The position numbers and the translations under genes were made by a program. From the NCBI GenBank assembly GCA_016707785.1, contig JADJGZ010000058.1:62001-126000 (forward strand): DNA of 64,000 nt, in the 5' to 3' direction. This DNA comes from Bacteroidales bacterium (GTDB taxonomy: Bacteria > Bacteroidota > Bacteroidia > Bacteroidales > UBA4417). Below, in pieces: positions 63,522 to 64,000 of this stretch. The notes beneath the pieces are model-generated. The model ran no database searches, was not told the DNA's origin, and was given only the letters and a program-made list of their open reading frames with translations. The stretch's first letter is position 1. Each line of letters opens with the position of its first letter.

Positions 63522-64000
63522 GACAGGTGTGCAGGGTGTAAGAGAGTTTGCTGTAAGGGTTAATGTGATTGTACTCGTTCCATTCCAACCCCGGAGTTAA
63601 GTAGGATGCAACTAGCTTGAATTGTTTCAATGTCCCTGTACCTGTATGGGTCCAGATTATAGTGGAATAAAATAAGGCACTGGATCCTGATACCACATAA
63701 CTCCCGGATTGGCACATACTGGCAGCCGGACCTGCATCTGCCACAACCTGGCGTGTTATTTGCAAGGTCATTGCAGATACAGCACTCTGACATGCTGCCA
63801 GGGAATTTGCCGTCAGCGTAAGATTCACATTCCCCGATTGGATATCTGCTATACTGGGCGTATAAACAGGATGTAAGACACTTACATTATTAAAGGTTCC
63901 TGTTCCTGAACTGGTCCATGACAGAGAGGTATAATTCGCTGCATTCGAGGTGGAAAGTGTGAAGCTACTACCCTCACAAATACTTGAGTTACTCCCGGCA
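63469..64000 (-). CDS. Giant PKD protein, N-most visible segment (open at window edge)
   Basis: The frame is open from the right edge to 63469. It shows one module from AGSNSSICEGSSFTLSTS through SWTSSGTGTFNNVSVLHPVY to LTLTANSLAACQS, and the next opening DAGPAASMCQSGSYVVSGS. From about 63635 leftward the frame degrades: expected LHPTYTPG and GTSTITLTLTANSLTPC are readable only by switching frames at several points between 63635 and 63560. Confidence 0.75.
   Translation of the reverse strand, partial: AGSNSSICEGSSFTLSTSNAANYTSLSWTSSGTGTFNNVSVLHPVYTPSIADIQSGNVNLTLTANSLAACQSAVSAMTLQITRQVVADAGPAASMCQSGSYVVSGSSALFYSTIIWTHTGTGTLKQFKLVASYLTPGLEWNEYNHINPYSKLSYTLHTCRGPDAAYHPTCSTCFCR

Larger units (their letters stand above)
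55319..64000 (-). other. Giant PKD-repeat secreted protein locus (one gene, several frame breaks, 5' end beyond window)
   Basis: The next six segments are one gene by domain order, strand and continuity of repeat phase: at least 8,682 nt or about 2,890 residues, with the N-terminus to the right of the window. Order from N to C: at least nine AG(P/S)(D/N)xxIC modules of about 70 residues, a short non-PKD region, about 20 PKD modules, and a CHU_C type B sorting domain. The frame breaks at about 57760, 59579-59658 (four breaks), 61795, 62171 and 63560-63635. All but one are best explained by missing single bases in short runs. Either the consensus is poor in this repetitive gene or the gene is decaying. 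If intact it is a surface adhesin secreted by T9SS. Confidence 0.82.

Noticed and set aside
51700..64000. Many separate medium-size genes in the PKD region
   Set aside because: Neighbouring frames share one interrupted domain each and join with single-base corrections, so they are fragments of two genes.

Overview
The window looks like a chromosomal segment of a Bacteroidota bacterium, most likely in or near the order Bacteroidales and probably from a metagenome. The evidence is several type IX secretion (T9SS) C-terminal sorting domains, TAnnTTTG promoter boxes with no clear Shine-Dalgarno sites, a 7TMR-DISM sensor kinase, DUF4476, DUF6150 and DUF985 proteins, and a ribosomal protein S16 with a long acidic tail. 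No rRNA, tRNA, CRISPR array, insertion sequence or prophage is visible.

Layout. 0-11.3 kb: the end of an FtsX-type ABC permease, a LiaF-like membrane protein, a YkgJ-type cysteine-cluster protein, a TerB/DnaJ co-chaperone, the two halves of the saccharopine lysine-degradation pathway (reductase and frame-broken dehydrogenase), MtgA transglycosylase, a DUF4476 protein, a DUF58 protein and thioredoxin. 11.7-15.4 kb: DNA polymerase III alpha with a damaged N-terminus. 16-25 kb: a secreted repeat protein, then a TolC/MFP/RND efflux operon followed by a 146-bp triple tandem repeat. 25-34 kb: small secreted proteins, a frame-broken 7TMR-DISM histidine kinase, a DegT aminotransferase plus GT4 glycosyltransferase pair, and two small outer-membrane barrels. 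34.5-38 kb: a GIN-domain lipoprotein beside an ECF sigma / putative anti-sigma / adhesin-like operon. 38.2-46.3 kb: rpsP-rimM, a TrmN6-like methyltransferase, DUF6150, a C26 amidotransferase, a DUF985 cupin, secreted proteins and Tex. 46.4-64 kb: a minus-strand cluster of large secreted T9SS substrates. It ends in a giant PKD-repeat protein of at least about 2,890 residues that runs off the right edge.

The most unusual signal lies between the genes. Many spacers are built from arrays of 7- or 8-bp units in a few families (CAGCAC-type heptamers, GACAATTT octamers, GGAGATGG octamers, GACATTA/TAATGTC heptamers). Two unlinked spacers on opposite strands share the same block order and an identical 24-nt linker. 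Three families always point the same way relative to the genes they follow. This looks like a composite, transcription-oriented intergenic repeat system whose function I cannot assign.

Several genes carry apparent single-base frame breaks, mostly one base missing from a short homopolymer. They cluster in the PKD genes and suggest consensus errors, although real decay cannot be excluded from sequence alone.
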